DNA of 5,894 bases from Gammaproteobacteria bacterium. GTDB lineage: Bacteria > Pseudomonadota > Gammaproteobacteria > UBA6429 > Thiohalophilaceae. Location: positions 1 to 5,894 of the forward strand of contig JAOULB010000150.1 of NCBI GenBank assembly GCA_029882235.1, in the 5' to 3' direction. Made by a program: the position numbers and the translations under genes. Positions 5,634 through 5,894 of this stretch are shown one piece after another; positions within the stretch are counted from its first letter, which is position 1, and each line of letters opens with the position of its first letter. The notes under the pieces were generated by a model, which saw nothing but the letters and a program-made list of their open reading frames with translations, was not told the origin of the DNA and did no database searches.

Positions 5634-5894
5634 GTGATCAATAAACTGACCTTGTTCATTCCTGATTTACTCAATGCGCCACTGGGCCTGGAGGCCTTTG
5701 CCGAGTCAGAGCAACCAAAGCTGCCTGCACTGTTGCGTTTGTTAAGTCGTGCAGAGATCAGTCATGATGCAAACGCAAATTATTTTTATGAACTTATGCA
5801 GAGATTCTGTTTAATTCATTCAGGCGGAGATATTCCTGCCGGATCAATCAGTCATTTCATTCGCACAGGTGAGCACGATCAAAAGTGGCGGCTC
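5634..5894 (+). CDS. Phosphoglycerate-mutase-like / RpfE-type protein, N-terminal part (runs off the window)
   Basis: An open frame of 87 codons without a stop continues beyond the right edge. An in-frame TGA at 5625-5627 leaves GTG at 5634 as the most likely start (ATT at 5631 is the only other choice); the Shine-Dalgarno is weak (GAG at 5626-5628). The protein begins with KLTLFIPDLLNAP and then has KLPALLRLLSRAE at about 29-41. This resembles the start of gammaproteobacterial proteins labelled cofactor-independent phosphoglycerate mutase or 'RpfE-type regulatory protein' of the alkaline phosphatase superfamily, often found between threonine genes and recJ. The metal-binding residues that would test this lie outside or late in the sequence and cannot be judged. 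No role is claimed. It has no clear promoter of its own in the 30 bp after the terminator. Confidence 0.55.
   Translation, partial: MINKLTLFIPDLLNAPLGLEAFAESEQPKLPALLRLLSRAEISHDANANYFYELMQRFCLIHSGGDIPAGSISHFIRTGEHDQKWRL

Noticed and set aside
1..5894. Search for a mobile element, CRISPR array, tRNA or defence system.
   Set aside because: No spaced direct repeats, terminal inverted repeats, transposase or recombinase motifs, or tRNA-like cloverleaf were seen. All genes are conserved housekeeping types with similar base composition.

Overview
The window is an ordinary chromosomal housekeeping stretch from a gammaproteobacterium with roughly balanced base composition. The evidence is the conserved stationary-phase block pcm-yqaA-nlpD-rpoS, an RpoS that appears near-identical to enterobacterial RpoS through region 2, and a monofunctional hom-thrC pair followed by the start of a phosphoglycerate-mutase-like gene. 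I cannot name the genus. I see no mobile element, CRISPR array, tRNA, rRNA, phage or defence gene, and no undescribed multi-gene system. The points worth a second look are regulatory.

Left part (1-2456, + strand). The last codons of pcm (protein repair methyltransferase) abut yqaA (DedA/SNARE-associated-type membrane protein). yqaA in turn abuts nlpD (a LysM plus degenerate LytM lipoprotein that should activate a cell-wall amidase). A 40-bp gap then leads to rpoS, the general-stress sigma factor. Both upstream junctions have zero spacer bases, which points to one transcript and coupled translation. Around the rpoS start the RNA could fold so that its ribosome binding site is covered by a segment from the end of nlpD. 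A second, near-perfect 11-bp hairpin lies inside rpoS codons 25-33. Both are hypotheses read by eye.

Middle (2463-3117). A small Mth938-like (DUF498) protein gene runs leftward and meets rpoS tail to tail with a 6-bp gap and no recognisable terminator. The 247-bp divergent region to its right holds candidate promoters for the rightward threonine operon. It shows no threonine/isoleucine-rich leader peptide, so attenuation of the E. coli thrL kind is not supported.

Right part (3118-5603, + strand). hom (homoserine dehydrogenase with a C-terminal ACT domain) starts at GTG behind a strong Shine-Dalgarno. thrC (threonine synthase) follows after 27 bp. Together they take aspartate semialdehyde towards threonine, apart from the homoserine kinase step, which is not encoded here. 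A 14-bp stem with a U-tract closes this operon.

Right edge (5634-5894). The beginning of another + strand gene, with a GTG start and running off the window, resembles the alkaline-phosphatase-superfamily 'phosphoglycerate mutase/RpfE-type' proteins often found beside recJ.
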